A stretch of DNA of 64,000 bases from Tigriopus japonicus (Eukaryota; Arthropoda; Copepoda; Harpacticoida; Harpacticidae), in the NCBI GenBank assembly GCA_010645155.1, contig CM021316.1, positions 5,352,954-5,416,953 of the forward strand, written 5' to 3'. Both the position numbers and the translations under genes were made by a program. This document shows positions 1-9,586 of the stretch, piece after piece. The notes under the pieces were generated by a model. It did no database searches and had not been told where the DNA came from. It saw only the letters and a list, made by a program, of their open reading frames with translations. Each line of letters starts with the position of its first letter. Within the stretch, counting starts at the first letter, position 1.

Positions 1-3000
1 GCAAAATTCACCTTGCTGGACTCCAATGTGGAAGACTATGTTTCAGTGGATTCAAAAACTGGGACAATTCGATCAGAATCCCGTTTGGATCATGAGAGTA
101 ATCCAGTGATTGTGATGAATGTGCAGTTTGAAGACCAACAAACCGATACAAGAAGCTTTTGTCAAGTGATCATAAATGTCTTGGACCAAAATGACAACGC
201 TCCAGAATTCGGAAATGTGGCTGGTATGGCTTCTGTTTCTGAAGATTTCCCTGTGGGATCTGTCATATATGTGGGCAAAGCTTTGGATTTTGATTCAGGT
301 GTAAATGGTGAAGTGAGCTATTCTTTGGTGCATAATCCTGCTGACATGTTTACTATCCAAAAAGAAACGGGAGAGTTGATCCTGCAAAAACCATTGGATT
401 TCGAGACCAAATCAGAGTATCTGGTTTCAATTGAAGCTGAAGATCATGGAGAGCCTCCGCTCAAAAGTACACTCAAACTTCATCTTCACGTCCATGACAT
501 CAACGATAACGCTCCTGAATTTGAGAAGTCCTTGTACGAAATCGATCTCTCCGAAACTCATGCTATTAATACGCCTATCTTGACGGTGAAAGCCAAAGAC
601 AAAGATGGTGGAAGAAATGGCAAGATTACTTATGAGGTCTCGCAAAACGACTACGTTGGAATTCTTCAACATAGTGGAGTTCTCATCTTGAAACGCCACC
701 TAGATCGAGAGATCAAGAAATTGTTGGCGATCGAAGTGACAGCTCGAGATAACGGAACTCCTCCTTTGACGTCGCAAACGAAGGTTCGATTTTCAGTCTC
801 AGACAGAAACGATAATAGTCCAGAGTTCAAAGAAAGTCAATACGAATTCAAAACCATGGAAAATCTTCCCGCCGGAACGTTAGTCGGACAAGTTCAAGCT
901 CATGATAGAGATGAAGGAAACAATGGCGTAATTGAGTTTGGATTCAAGACTCCTGTATCCAATTTCATCATCGACCGCGAAAACGGCCAGATCTCGTCAA
1001 GTAGGAGTTTAGATAGGGAAGATATTACATATTACGAGCTCACGGTTGAAGCTCTTGATCGTGGAAGCCCAAGACGAAGCTCTCAGACTTTGGTCAAGAT
1101 TGAAGTGGAAGATGTCAACGACAACCCTCCAAAATTGGTGGAACCTTCATCCAAGTCTATATCCGTCAGACGAGGGAGCAGGGCAGGCACTGTCATTGGA
1201 AGATTGGATGCCATCGACGTAGACGAGCCAGACAAAGGTGTGATTTTTGAAATTTTGGATCCAAACTCTATCATCAGTGTGGGCTCACAATCTGGAGAGC
1301 TTAGGCTAGTCCGTCCCATCCCAATCTCTACTCCAGTGTCCCAGACATATTATAGTGACATTACAATCAAAGATCATGGCCAACCTAGCAAATATATCAC
1401 CGAGACTTTGACCATCGTGGTGGTGAGTGAAACAGAGGATCTCCGTGTTGTCAATCAGGTTGCCAAAAACTTTGAAGTGGAAGTGAGCGTTGTTGTTGGA
1501 CACAAAATTGGAACGATTTCCGCTGGATCAGTTTCAAGGCGATTGTATTTGGAAATTATCAATCGTTCCGACGAACTTCCATTCCTAGTTGACGCATCTA
1601 CAGGAAACGTGTATGTGGTAAAGCCCTTGGATTCCCTTAAGCAATGGAACTTCGAAGTATCTATTTCAAGTCTTATTGGGGACATCACTCCCCTTCAAGT
1701 GTCCGTGTCTGTGACAGTAGTTGATTCTCAACAGAGACGTCCCAAGTTTATACAAGATCCCACCACAGTGGCCATCAGAGAAGATGCGGAAATAGGCTCC
1801 AAAATGCTTGGCCTTCGTGACCTCCTTGAAGATGGGGTTTCTCAAAACATAGAATTTGAAATCATTGAACAAACCAAGGAAAATCATTTTCGATTGGACG
1901 GGGATAGCCTGGTTCTTGCCCGAGAATTAGACTATGAAAAGAATCAAAAGCACCTCCTCCTTATTCGAGGCTTTGACAACCGCCTTCGCTACTCCTCTGA
2001 TGTTACTGTGCTAGTCACTGTCACTGATATCAATGATAATGTGCCAGTGTTCCTGAGTGGTTCTACCATACATATTCCTTCTGACTCGTCCACCAATCAG
2101 GTTATAATGAATTTGCTTGTGGTGGATGAAGATTCCGCAGTCAACGGCGAAGTTCGTTTGGATATCGGCTCTGGGAATGAAGAAGGATTATTCTCTCTTA
2201 GCGACGTCGGAGAGCTTAAGTTGGTTCACCAACCTCAACCTGGATCCTATGAACTCACTCTTACGGCAACAGATTTGGGAGATCCTGCTTTGAGTTCAAA
2301 GCATAATTTAGAGGTGATAGTAGGAGAGAGCCAGGATAGATCTGCTCGATTTCAACAATCCGTGTACTACGCCAATGTCACGGAAAACGAACCGTCGGGA
2401 GTAACCGTTCTCACCGTCGGCTTGAATTCGAGAGGACGAGATCTTCAATTTCTAGAGTACAATCTTCTGAAAGTCAAAGATAGTTTTTCCATTGACTCTG
2501 ACACTGGCACGATTGAAACCATTGCATCCCTTGATCGAGAAGCACAAGACATTCATGCCTTAATTGTGAGTGTCAGTGATCAAGGACACACTGGGATAAC
2601 AGACACAGCCCTCGTGTATATCAGCATTAACGACCAGAATGATAACGCCCCAAAGTTTGGACCCTCATGTCGAGATGTGGTAATCCCAGAAAATGCTAAT
2701 CATTCCTTCATTCATGCCTTCATCGCCAACGACGCTGATTCTGGAGATAACGGAAAGATTAGTTATGGACTTGATGGCGAATTTCTGGATTCCAATGGCA
2801 AAGAGCAATTCCGTATTGAAAGAGATACAGGGAAGTTGTATGCCGTCCCACTTGATCGAGAAGAGAAGTCTGAATACAAATTGGATGTGATTGCTGTCGA
2901 TAACGGGAATGAGAAGAAGAGCAGCAAATGCTCCATTTTGGTCAAAATCTCCGACATTAACGACAATGCTCCGAGTTTCACACAATCAATCTACTCAGCA

Positions 3001-6000
3001 TCAGTAAAGGAAGATATTGAAATAGGAACAGAAGTCCTAAGGGTCCTTGCCACTGATTTGGACGAAGGCATTAACTCTGAAATCTTCTATTCCATCGAGA
3101 ATTCCACCGAATCCGCCTTTGCTATTGATGAAAAAACTGGAGCCATATTCAATAGTAAATCTTTGAACAGAGAACTTCAGAGTGAGCATCGTTTTCAGAT
3201 CTTAGCAACTGATGGAGCTAAAGGGAGCATAATGTCCAGCCTCACTCAAATTCGGATCATCGTTACCGATGCCAACGACCATGAGCCTATGTTTGTTGAA
3301 TTCCCTTTTTATGTGAACATGACTGCCACCCCAACCAGCGGGATTCCTCTTCTTCGTCTGGTTGCCTTTGATCCAGACATTGGTCCCAATGGACAACTAA
3401 CCTACGATATTGTCAGACCTGACCAACGGCAATTGTTTGAATTGAGCCCCGAAGCAGGAATTCTGACAGTGGCAGCCCCAGACATCACTTGGGAACCAGG
3501 AACGGTTGAAATGCTGGAAATTGCTGTGAGTGACGCTGGAAGCCCGCCAAAGAGTTCAACGGGCCTTGTTCAAATCAAAATTGAGGGAGGTCCCGCTATT
3601 ATGCTCCAATTTCAAGAGCAAGTGTACAAAGTGAAATTGGAAGAAAATACACCAGTGGGAACAGACGTGACTCAAGTGAAGGCTCTCCGTTCTGATGGAA
3701 GACGACAACGGGTAGTGTACAACTTTCTTAGAGGCAATGAAGGTCGAGCTTTCGAGATCAACTCTAACAACGGTTTAATTCGAGTGCGAGATTCTCGTTT
3801 GATTGACTATGAGAAGAACCCCAGCTTTAACTTGACCATTTCTGCTCAAAGTTTGACCGACGAGTCCCTAACCGCATACACATCCTGTGTGGTAGAAATT
3901 ACTGACGTCAATGATAATGTCCCACGATTTGGAAGAGAGGTCTACATGGTCAAAACTCTGGAAAGTCAACCTCGTCATACGCCTTTACTCACGGCCAAGG
4001 CCTTTGATAGCGACCCCAATCAAACTGATCATCTGAAGTACGAAATCATTGATGGCAATGTTGATGGAGCTTTCCTAATGGATCCGAACAACCCCGGAGT
4101 GATCTTAACCAATATCGTCTTAGACCGAGAAATTGCAGATCATTACGAATTGACCATATCTGCCACAGATACCGGTTCTCCTGCTTTGGTGGGCTTGGCT
4201 CAAGTCTTGATAGAGGTTATCGATATCAATGACAACCAACCTCATTTTGCCCCACTTCGGCCTATCAATATCAAACGGGATATCCTCACTGGAACCGTAG
4301 TAGCGACCATAAGGGCAAACGACATTGACATTGCTCCCCCTGTCACCTACCGACTCAAAGTCCCAAGCGACTATTTCTCCATTGACACCTACACGGGGCA
4401 ACTAATTCTTATGGCCTTTCCACCCAAGATTGAAGGACAAACTCTCACTCTTGAATTGCTAGCTTCAGATGGTCTGTTCGAAGCTCACACCTCAGTGGAC
4501 GTGACTTTCGACAAAAGTGATCGCAAATGTCAGCCCAAATTCAGTCAACCTCTCTACAACTTTTATTACTCAATCAACGAGAGCTTCCCAACCATGATTG
4601 GTGACGTAGCCCTCGATTCTTGCGAAGGAACTTCGGAGTTTGAACTGTCGCGTGAGAGCAGAATCTTGTATTCCCTCTTCCCCAATGGAAGCATTTCTCT
4701 CGCCAAGTTACCGTATGAGGACATCAATAGCTTTATCATCACTGCCGTTGATAGAAAATCAAGAAAAGGCGACAGTGCAGTTGTTACCGTAGCCATGAAT
4801 AATGGTAATGTCAAATTGGTCGAGTTCGCCAACACAGACACTGAAACGATCGTCATCCCACAAGATTATCATTCAAAAGCGTTGACCAAGATCGAAACTA
4901 ATCAAGATGGCAACCAAGGGCTTTTCTTTTCCATATCGGATAATGTGTTCTTGGATATTGATTCTGTGACTGGAACCATTTATCAGAAACCATCGTCTCC
5001 TTCTACATCTAACCCAAACAACATTCCCAACGAAGTGGTTGTGAGAGTTAAGAAGTTGGGGGAGCGGCAAGTGAAACAAAAAAGAATTCAAGTCCAATTC
5101 CCACACATGGAGCAAGTGATCTTTGCTTCAAATGAAAAATCCTTCAGTATTCCAGAAGACACTCAAGTTGGGTTTGAAATGGACATATGTCCCATCAAGT
5201 CCATGTCGAAATTCACTCCTTTTGTCAAGATTTTGTCTGGTGATTCTGACAATGTCTTCAAGTTCAACGAGAAAACTCTACAAGTGGTCTTGAACAAACA
5301 GTTGGACTTTGAAACAGAAACGGCCTATGAACTTGTGCTACGGATGGGATCTTTGAACTCATTCAGCTTGTGCAAAGTTCAAATCAAAGTGATCGACGTG
5401 AATGATTTTACCCCCAAATTCTTGACTCCCAAATACGTGACCAAAGTCAAAGAAAATCTAGAATCAGGAACAAAACTGCCTCCACCACATGTGTTTGACT
5501 TCGATCAAGATGACGGATTACGATTTTGGGGCGGATCCATGGAATTTGAAGTTGACCGAAACACCGGGGAAATCATAACCAAGACATCATTTGATTACGA
5601 ATCAGAAAACCAGTTCAATTTTGATTACTTCGTCAATGATACCGCAGGCCATCAAGCTCAGTGCCAAGTGACTGTCCTCATCGAAGGCCAAGACGAATTT
5701 GAGCCAACGTTCGAGAAGGATAATTACTTCTTTGCCCTACCAGGTGTTTCTAATGTTGGAGACGTGGTTGGTCAAGTCCGAGCTCGAGACAGAGATGGTG
5801 GCCCTGACGGAGTCATCAACTTCGAGTTTGTATCTCCCAATGAGTACTTCACTATTGACGCACTGCGTGGCGTAATTACCATTGCAAAATCTTTGGACAC
5901 TGGCGTTTTCCATTACAATAATGTGGTTCGCCGAAAACGATCTCTACGAGATCTTGAACTCGGCGTGAAAGCCAGATCCAAAAAGCCAGACTCCCTTGAA

Positions 6001-7233
6001 GGCTTTTCCACGGTTGTGGTCTCCATGGACGAAGAGTTACTTCCTTTGGCTGCTCATAATAGTGGTGGTCTGGGGGCAACCATTCAGGGAGTGATTGTTG
6101 CCGTAATCATCATACTCGTGATCATGATAGCCGCCATCCTCTTCATTTGCCACAAACGAAACATGGCGGAAAAACGGAAAAGCAATCACTTGGCTAATTT
6201 GGCAGGTCATGCCAATCCAAACATGACTTTGGAAATGTCGACAAGCTCTGATGCTTTGTCTAGATTTCCACCTCAGTACAGCGAAATTGTGTCCGACTAT
6301 GAGAGGACCAAGAATAAGACCTATTCATCCGGCAATCCTAGATCAGAGCTCTCTGAAAAGTCCCATCGATCGGCATCAAGTGGCCGAGGCTCCGTCGAGG
6401 ACGGCGACGACGAAGTTGATGTGGAGATTCGCATGATCAATGCGGGAAGTTACCTTGCCACGGACTCGGCTTTTGCTCATGACGATGATAAGCTAAGCGA
6501 AGGTTCCGTACAAAATACCGAAGATTACTTGGCTCGATTGGGCATTGACATGAGGAAACCACCCAATATGAATGTTCCAAGTTTAGCCAGCGTTTCAGGC
6601 GATATGCTACACAACTTTGACAACACTTACGCGGGTGGAAGCTCAATCTATAATCGAATTCCCGAGGAGGCGCTCAGCGAAAAGAACTCGGTCTTAAGTG
6701 CCAAGCACAGTAGTATGATCTACGGCTCCAACCTTCGAGGCCAACCCTCTCTCACCGGATCATTGAGCTCTATCGTTCACAGTGAAGAGGAGCTCGCAGG
6801 ATCATACAATTGGGATTACCTATTAGATTGGGGCCCTCAATACCAGTCACTGTCTCACGTCTTCAAAGAAATTTCCAAGCTCAAGGATGAGGAGCCAACG
6901 CCCAACTCGGTGCCCAATCCCAACCCCAATCCGTCGGGGCTGTCTGTGAGTGCCACGGGCGTTCTTTCAGCCAGTGGCGCCAAAATGGGCGCCCAGGGTG
7001 GTTCTCATCACCACTCCGGCATGGATTTCTCGTTCGGAAAGAACCCGCGGACTAGTCATTTGCTCAATCGGACCAGTCGGTCGCCCATTTCACACGACAT
7101 GTTGTCACATAAGGCTCTCTCACCGAATTTCCATCCAGCTTTATCGCCTCTGGCTACGAAATCGCCCTCCATTTCACCAATGTCGGTCCCTGTGCAAAGA
7201 TCAGGGGCGCTACATTTAAAGAAACACATGTGA
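1..7233 (+). CDS. ds: Dachsous-type protocadherin, 3' part (5' end outside window)
   Basis: Giant cell-surface cadherin; in animals Dachsous binds Fat across cell contacts and controls planar polarity and growth. The frame is open from base 1 (A-K-F-T-L-L-D...) to TGA at 7231-7233, about 2410 residues with no intron. Calcium-binding cadherin linkers of the DxNDNxP type recur through the ectodomain (for example VLDQNDNAPEF, VHDINDNAPEF, VTDINDNVPVF, VIDINDNQPHF, VIDVNDFTPKF), spaced about 100-110 residues apart, so roughly 20 repeats are present. Some repeats have lost the linker. A basic RRKRS site precedes one hydrophobic span at about residues 2030-2051, followed by a 350-residue Ser-rich cytoplasmic tail. 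The block beginning YNWDYLLDWGPQYQ at about residues 2269-2297 is the conserved Dachsous cytoplasmic motif and separates it from Fat and other cadherins. The missing N-terminus should hold the signal peptide and further repeats. Confidence 0.93.
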   Translation, partial: AKFTLLDSNVEDYVSVDSKTGTIRSESRLDHESNPVIVMNVQFEDQQTDTRSFCQVIINVLDQNDNAPEFGNVAGMASVSEDFPVGSVIYVGKALDFDSGVNGEVSYSLVHNPADMFTIQKETGELILQKPLDFETKSEYLVSIEAEDHGEPPLKSTLKLHLHVHDINDNAPEFEKSLYEIDLSETHAINTPILTVKAKDKDGGRNGKITYEVSQNDYVGILQHSGVLILKRHLDREIKKLLAIEVTARDNGTPPLTSQTKVRFSVSDRNDNSPEFKESQYEFKTMENLPAGTLVGQVQAHDRDEGNNGVIEFGFKTPVSNFIIDRENGQISSSRSLDREDITYYELTVEALDRGSPRRSSQTLVKIEVEDVNDNPPKLVEPSSKSISVRRGSRAGTVIGRLDAIDVDEPDKGVIFEILDPNSIISVGSQSGELRLVRPIPISTPVSQTYYSDITIKDHGQPSKYITETLTIVVVSETEDLRVVNQVAKNFEVEVSVVVGHKIGTISAGSVSRRLYLEIINRSDELPFLVDASTGNVYVVKPLDSLKQWNFEVSISSLIGDITPLQVSVSVTVVDSQQRRPKFIQDPTTVAIREDAEIGSKMLGLRDLLEDGVSQNIEFEIIEQTKENHFRLDGDSLVLARELDYEKNQKHLLLIRGFDNRLRYSSDVTVLVTVTDINDNVPVFLSGSTIHIPSDSSTNQVIMNLLVVDEDSAVNGEVRLDIGSGNEEGLFSLSDVGELKLVHQPQPGSYELTLTATDLGDPALSSKHNLEVIVGESQDRSARFQQSVYYANVTENEPSGVTVLTVGLNSRGRDLQFLEYNLLKVKDSFSIDSDTGTIETIASLDREAQDIHALIVSVSDQGHTGITDTALVYISINDQNDNAPKFGPSCRDVVIPENANHSFIHAFIANDADSGDNGKISYGLDGEFLDSNGKEQFRIERDTGKLYAVPLDREEKSEYKLDVIAVDNGNEKKSSKCSILVKISDINDNAPSFTQSIYSASVKEDIEIGTEVLRVLATDLDEGINSEIFYSIENSTESAFAIDEKTGAIFNSKSLNRELQSEHRFQILATDGAKGSIMSSLTQIRIIVTDANDHEPMFVEFPFYVNMTATPTSGIPLLRLVAFDPDIGPNGQLTYDIVRPDQRQLFELSPEAGILTVAAPDITWEPGTVEMLEIAVSDAGSPPKSSTGLVQIKIEGGPAIMLQFQEQVYKVKLEENTPVGTDVTQVKALRSDGRRQRVVYNFLRGNEGRAFEINSNNGLIRVRDSRLIDYEKNPSFNLTISAQSLTDESLTAYTSCVVEITDVNDNVPRFGREVYMVKTLESQPRHTPLLTAKAFDSDPNQTDHLKYEIIDGNVDGAFLMDPNNPGVILTNIVLDREIADHYELTISATDTGSPALVGLAQVLIEVIDINDNQPHFAPLRPINIKRDILTGTVVATIRANDIDIAPPVTYRLKVPSDYFSIDTYTGQLILMAFPPKIEGQTLTLELLASDGLFEAHTSVDVTFDKSDRKCQPKFSQPLYNFYYSINESFPTMIGDVALDSCEGTSEFELSRESRILYSLFPNGSISLAKLPYEDINSFIITAVDRKSRKGDSAVVTVAMNNGNVKLVEFANTDTETIVIPQDYHSKALTKIETNQDGNQGLFFSISDNVFLDIDSVTGTIYQKPSSPSTSNPNNIPNEVVVRVKKLGERQVKQKRIQVQFPHMEQVIFASNEKSFSIPEDTQVGFEMDICPIKSMSKFTPFVKILSGDSDNVFKFNEKTLQVVLNKQLDFETETAYELVLRMGSLNSFSLCKVQIKVIDVNDFTPKFLTPKYVTKVKENLESGTKLPPPHVFDFDQDDGLRFWGGSMEFEVDRNTGEIITKTSFDYESENQFNFDYFVNDTAGHQAQCQVTVLIEGQDEFEPTFEKDNYFFALPGVSNVGDVVGQVRARDRDGGPDGVINFEFVSPNEYFTIDALRGVITIAKSLDTGVFHYNNVVRRKRSLRDLELGVKARSKKPDSLEGFSTVVVSMDEELLPLAAHNSGGLGATIQGVIVAVIIILVIMIAAILFICHKRNMAEKRKSNHLANLAGHANPNMTLEMSTSSDALSRFPPQYSEIVSDYERTKNKTYSSGNPRSELSEKSHRSASSGRGSVEDGDDEVDVEIRMINAGSYLATDSAFAHDDDKLSEGSVQNTEDYLARLGIDMRKPPNMNVPSLASVSGDMLHNFDNTYAGGSSIYNRIPEEALSEKNSVLSAKHSSMIYGSNLRGQPSLTGSLSSIVHSEEELAGSYNWDYLLDWGPQYQSLSHVFKEISKLKDEEPTPNSVPNPNPNPSGLSVSATGVLSASGAKMGAQGGSHHHSGMDFSFGKNPRTSHLLNRTSRSPISHDMLSHKALSPNFHPALSPLATKSPSISPMSVPVQRSGALHLKKHM

Positions 7234-7271
7234 TCTTTACCACGTTACACATTATTTACCCTTTGCGTAGA

Positions 7272-7277
7272 AATAAA
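7272..7277 (+). terminator. Polyadenylation signal of the dachsous gene
   Basis: An AATAAA hexamer lies 39 bases after the TGA stop. It is the first canonical signal downstream, so a short 3' UTR ending around 7290-7310 is expected. Confidence 0.55.
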
Positions 7278-7800
7278 GCCTAATTCTTAATTGTCAAACA
7301 AAATAACTCGTGTTCAATTATTCATCTAAGTGAAGGACGTACAATTAAAGTTGCACAAAAGAAGACTCAATTTGAGAATAACTCTGGACTTGGCGGTGGC
7401 AGACAGTTGCAATCCAGTTTGTGGCGCCCCTTGATTAAAGGATAACATTTGTTGCCTATTAACGTGCAATAATCCCTATTGCATCCAGATAATATAATTC
7501 ACGACTTCAATGGACCTCATCTGAAAGGTTTGGTGATTTCCGATCAGCACAGGGGTCGATTCAATGTGGTTCAAACTCTTCCCCCTGTTCTTTGAAAGTG
7601 CCATATATGATCTCTGGTGGCAACCTAGACAACGAGCCTGCCTTGGCCCGCCTAACTGAGGGCCAAGGAAGAGGCCGGGGCCGCTCAGCAGTTTTGTTCT
7701 TCTGTGTTCGTGTAGGCAGGATCCATGGTGTAGGCCTCTCGTTGGGTCCATGCCATGTTCGTTCATATTCATGCCACCAGAGAGATACAAAAGATTGATG
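7278..7800. other. Intergenic stretch after dachsous
   Basis: About 520 bases without a supported gene. Short open frames occur on both strands, but none has a recognisable domain or splice context. Its right edge is where the T-rich tract and putative captured-gene element begin. Confidence 0.5.
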
Positions 7801-8460
7801 CAGTGCTTCCATATCTTGCGCTTTTGCGTAAATTTTGCGCCTTTTTAGGTCCGGGTTGAGTGTTTTTTTTCGATTTATGCGACTTGAGCTTTTTTTTTGT
7901 CAAAATTCCTGTTTTTTCTTGCGCTTTCTTATGTGTCACTAAAAGTCTTCCGGTTTTTTGCGCTTTTGGCGAATTTCCTTTCGCATTTCGGTCCTTGGGG
8001 GCCTCTAGTTTAGCGAAGCATTTTCTTAGAGCATTGGGAAGGAATTCGTTGGCGTAGTTCTGCAAGGCAATCATTTCGTCCACAACATCGGTCCGGTTTT
8101 GCAGATAGGCCCTCATTTGGCTCTTGGACAGCTTACTTGTACTATGGAAGAACTTGGCGATTTCAAACGCCTGATTTCGGACCAATCCATTTTTAAAGAA
8201 ATATTGCATTCCCTGTAATAGGAGGTTGAACACAATTAAAGAGGCTATTCATTCCATCATCCATCCTTTTCAGCATCCTTACTTTTTCAGGATCCGAATT
8301 GAATGTGAGCGTGCCCTCATCAAGGAGAAGAAATATTTTCCTCATGGACACGGAGGACCGTAGCCCATTAGGTTTGTGATAAATGCTGGCTTCTGGCCAC
8401 TGTTCCTTGCATTTCGATCTGGAGGCACTCATTAACAACGAGCGTGAAGTGGACTCACTG
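7801..8460. mobile_element. Putative Pack-type hAT element carrying an FBXO8 fragment
   Basis: The stretch begins CAGTGCTTCCATATCTTGCG and its reverse-complemented right end begins CAGTGAGTCCACTTCACGCT; 13 of 20 positions agree, and CAGTG is a common hAT terminus. Inside are a T-rich degenerate tract (about 7801-7987), similar in style to the cores of the nearby hAT-like elements, and an inverted copy of part of FBXO8 (7988-8411). The flanking 8-mers share only GATT (gattgatg and gattctct), so no intact target duplication is visible. Capture by a hAT element is inference; a simple inverted duplication next to a T-rich repeat is the alternative. Confidence 0.4.
7988..8411 (-). pseudogene. Inverted partial copy of FBXO8 (exon 3-intron-exon 4)
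   Basis: Read on the minus strand, these 424 bases match 9983-10406 of the FBXO8 gene base for base except for one mismatch I can see (the T at 10400 is G in the copy). The copy contains most of exon 3, the whole 70-base intron and the first 225 bases of exon 4. It is therefore a DNA-level duplication, not a retrocopy. It has no F-box, start region or last exon, and on its far side the reading frame runs into a Lys-rich tract encoded by the T-rich repeat. It cannot make FBXO8 but could yield RNA complementary to it. Confidence 0.9.
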
Positions 8461-8480
8461 GATTCTCTTTCTCTCACTGG

Positions 8481-9290
8481 CAGCCTGACCAATTTTAGCT
8501 ATTTGGAGCTAAATTTAGCTCTTTTTCCTGATATTTTGGAAATCTAGCTTCAAATTTAGACATTTTGCTCTTTTGGCTCTTTTAGCTCCTTTTGAAATAT
8601 TTTGTCATTTTCTGAGAATTTTAGGGATTTTTGGCTCCTTTTCATAATTTTCCAAGTTGCCAGATTTCCTACCCAACAAAATGTTGCTTCTTCAAAAATG
8701 TTTTTTTTTTCTTTTTACAAATACCAAGGATTTTCAGGAGAATCGACTCCAAACTATGGCTCCTCATGCTAACAAAAGCAACTTTTGGGTAGTCTTTCAC
8801 AATCTCCATTAATGTGCTGGTACCCACTAAAACCTCCACTTACTATTTACTATATTATTTATACTATTCAAACTATTTTACTCAAAGTAACAAAAAGTTC
8901 ATTTGATCAAGTTGAAATTGGGCATGCGAGCTTTAAATTACGGGACAAATAGTGGGTTAAATTTGATTTTTCTTTGGTCAGCCCCAAAATTAAAAAAAAC
9001 GGCTTTTGCCATCAACCGAGGCATAAAGGTCTTTCATTATCCCCGCTCTATCTGTAACATGCAAAAAGCCAACATCACTTCACAGAATAACCATATTTTC
9101 GTGGCTGTTTTTAAGGAAGTAAAAATAAAAACTCTTGAAAGACACTGCCAATAACGTAAGGTCCAAAAGTACGAAAATATTAGTGTTTTTGGCCATTTCA
9201 AGTTTAGCTCTTTTTAGCTCTTTTAGCTCCAAAATTTGCCTTGAAACTAAGGTTTTTATCTCTTTTTGATCTTCAACAGTTGGTCACGCT
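8481..9290. mobile_element. Non-autonomous hAT-like element (MITE) with 8-9 bp target duplication
   Basis: The element begins CAGCCTGACCAA and ends TTGGTCACGCT, imperfect inverted ends (10 of 12 positions if one further base is included). It is bounded by direct repeats TCTCACTGG at 8472-8480 and 9291-9299; an 8-bp duplication is typical of hAT insertions. The 810-bp interior has no transposase frame. Both ends are T-rich with a recurring tttagctc word. It lies between the inverted FBXO8 copy and the FBXO8 gene. The same 8-mer CTCACTGG also occurs at 8454-8461, so the first occurrence of the target word may be older than the insertion. Confidence 0.75.
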
Positions 9291-9586
9291 TCTCACTGGA
9301 TAGAGGGAGATAATTTGGGAACGCAGCTGAGAAAAGATCAAAAGCGAAGAAGGCCTTGGGTGCCAATAAGGCCCTGTCAAGATTTGGGTCATTTCTGAGC
9401 TTAACCATTGCCCTTTGTGTTGAGAGTCCTTTTGAATATGGCGTAATGCTAAGTGATGACTTGATCGAGTTTGATGAGTTGGAGGTGATGACGTTGAGTG
9501 TTATTGTAGATATCAACCTGATGTAAATGAGTTCAGACACCTCTGACAGCGAGCAATAAAGAGAACAAAGTGCCAGTTGATTCAAA

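Noticed and set aside
427..6646. Antisense open frames across the dachsous exon
   Set aside because: Shadows of a long coding frame; none has domains or start context.
7769..7987. Lys-rich extension of the inverted FBXO8 copy
   Set aside because: It is the translation of a T-rich degenerate tract beyond the duplication edge, not conserved protein.
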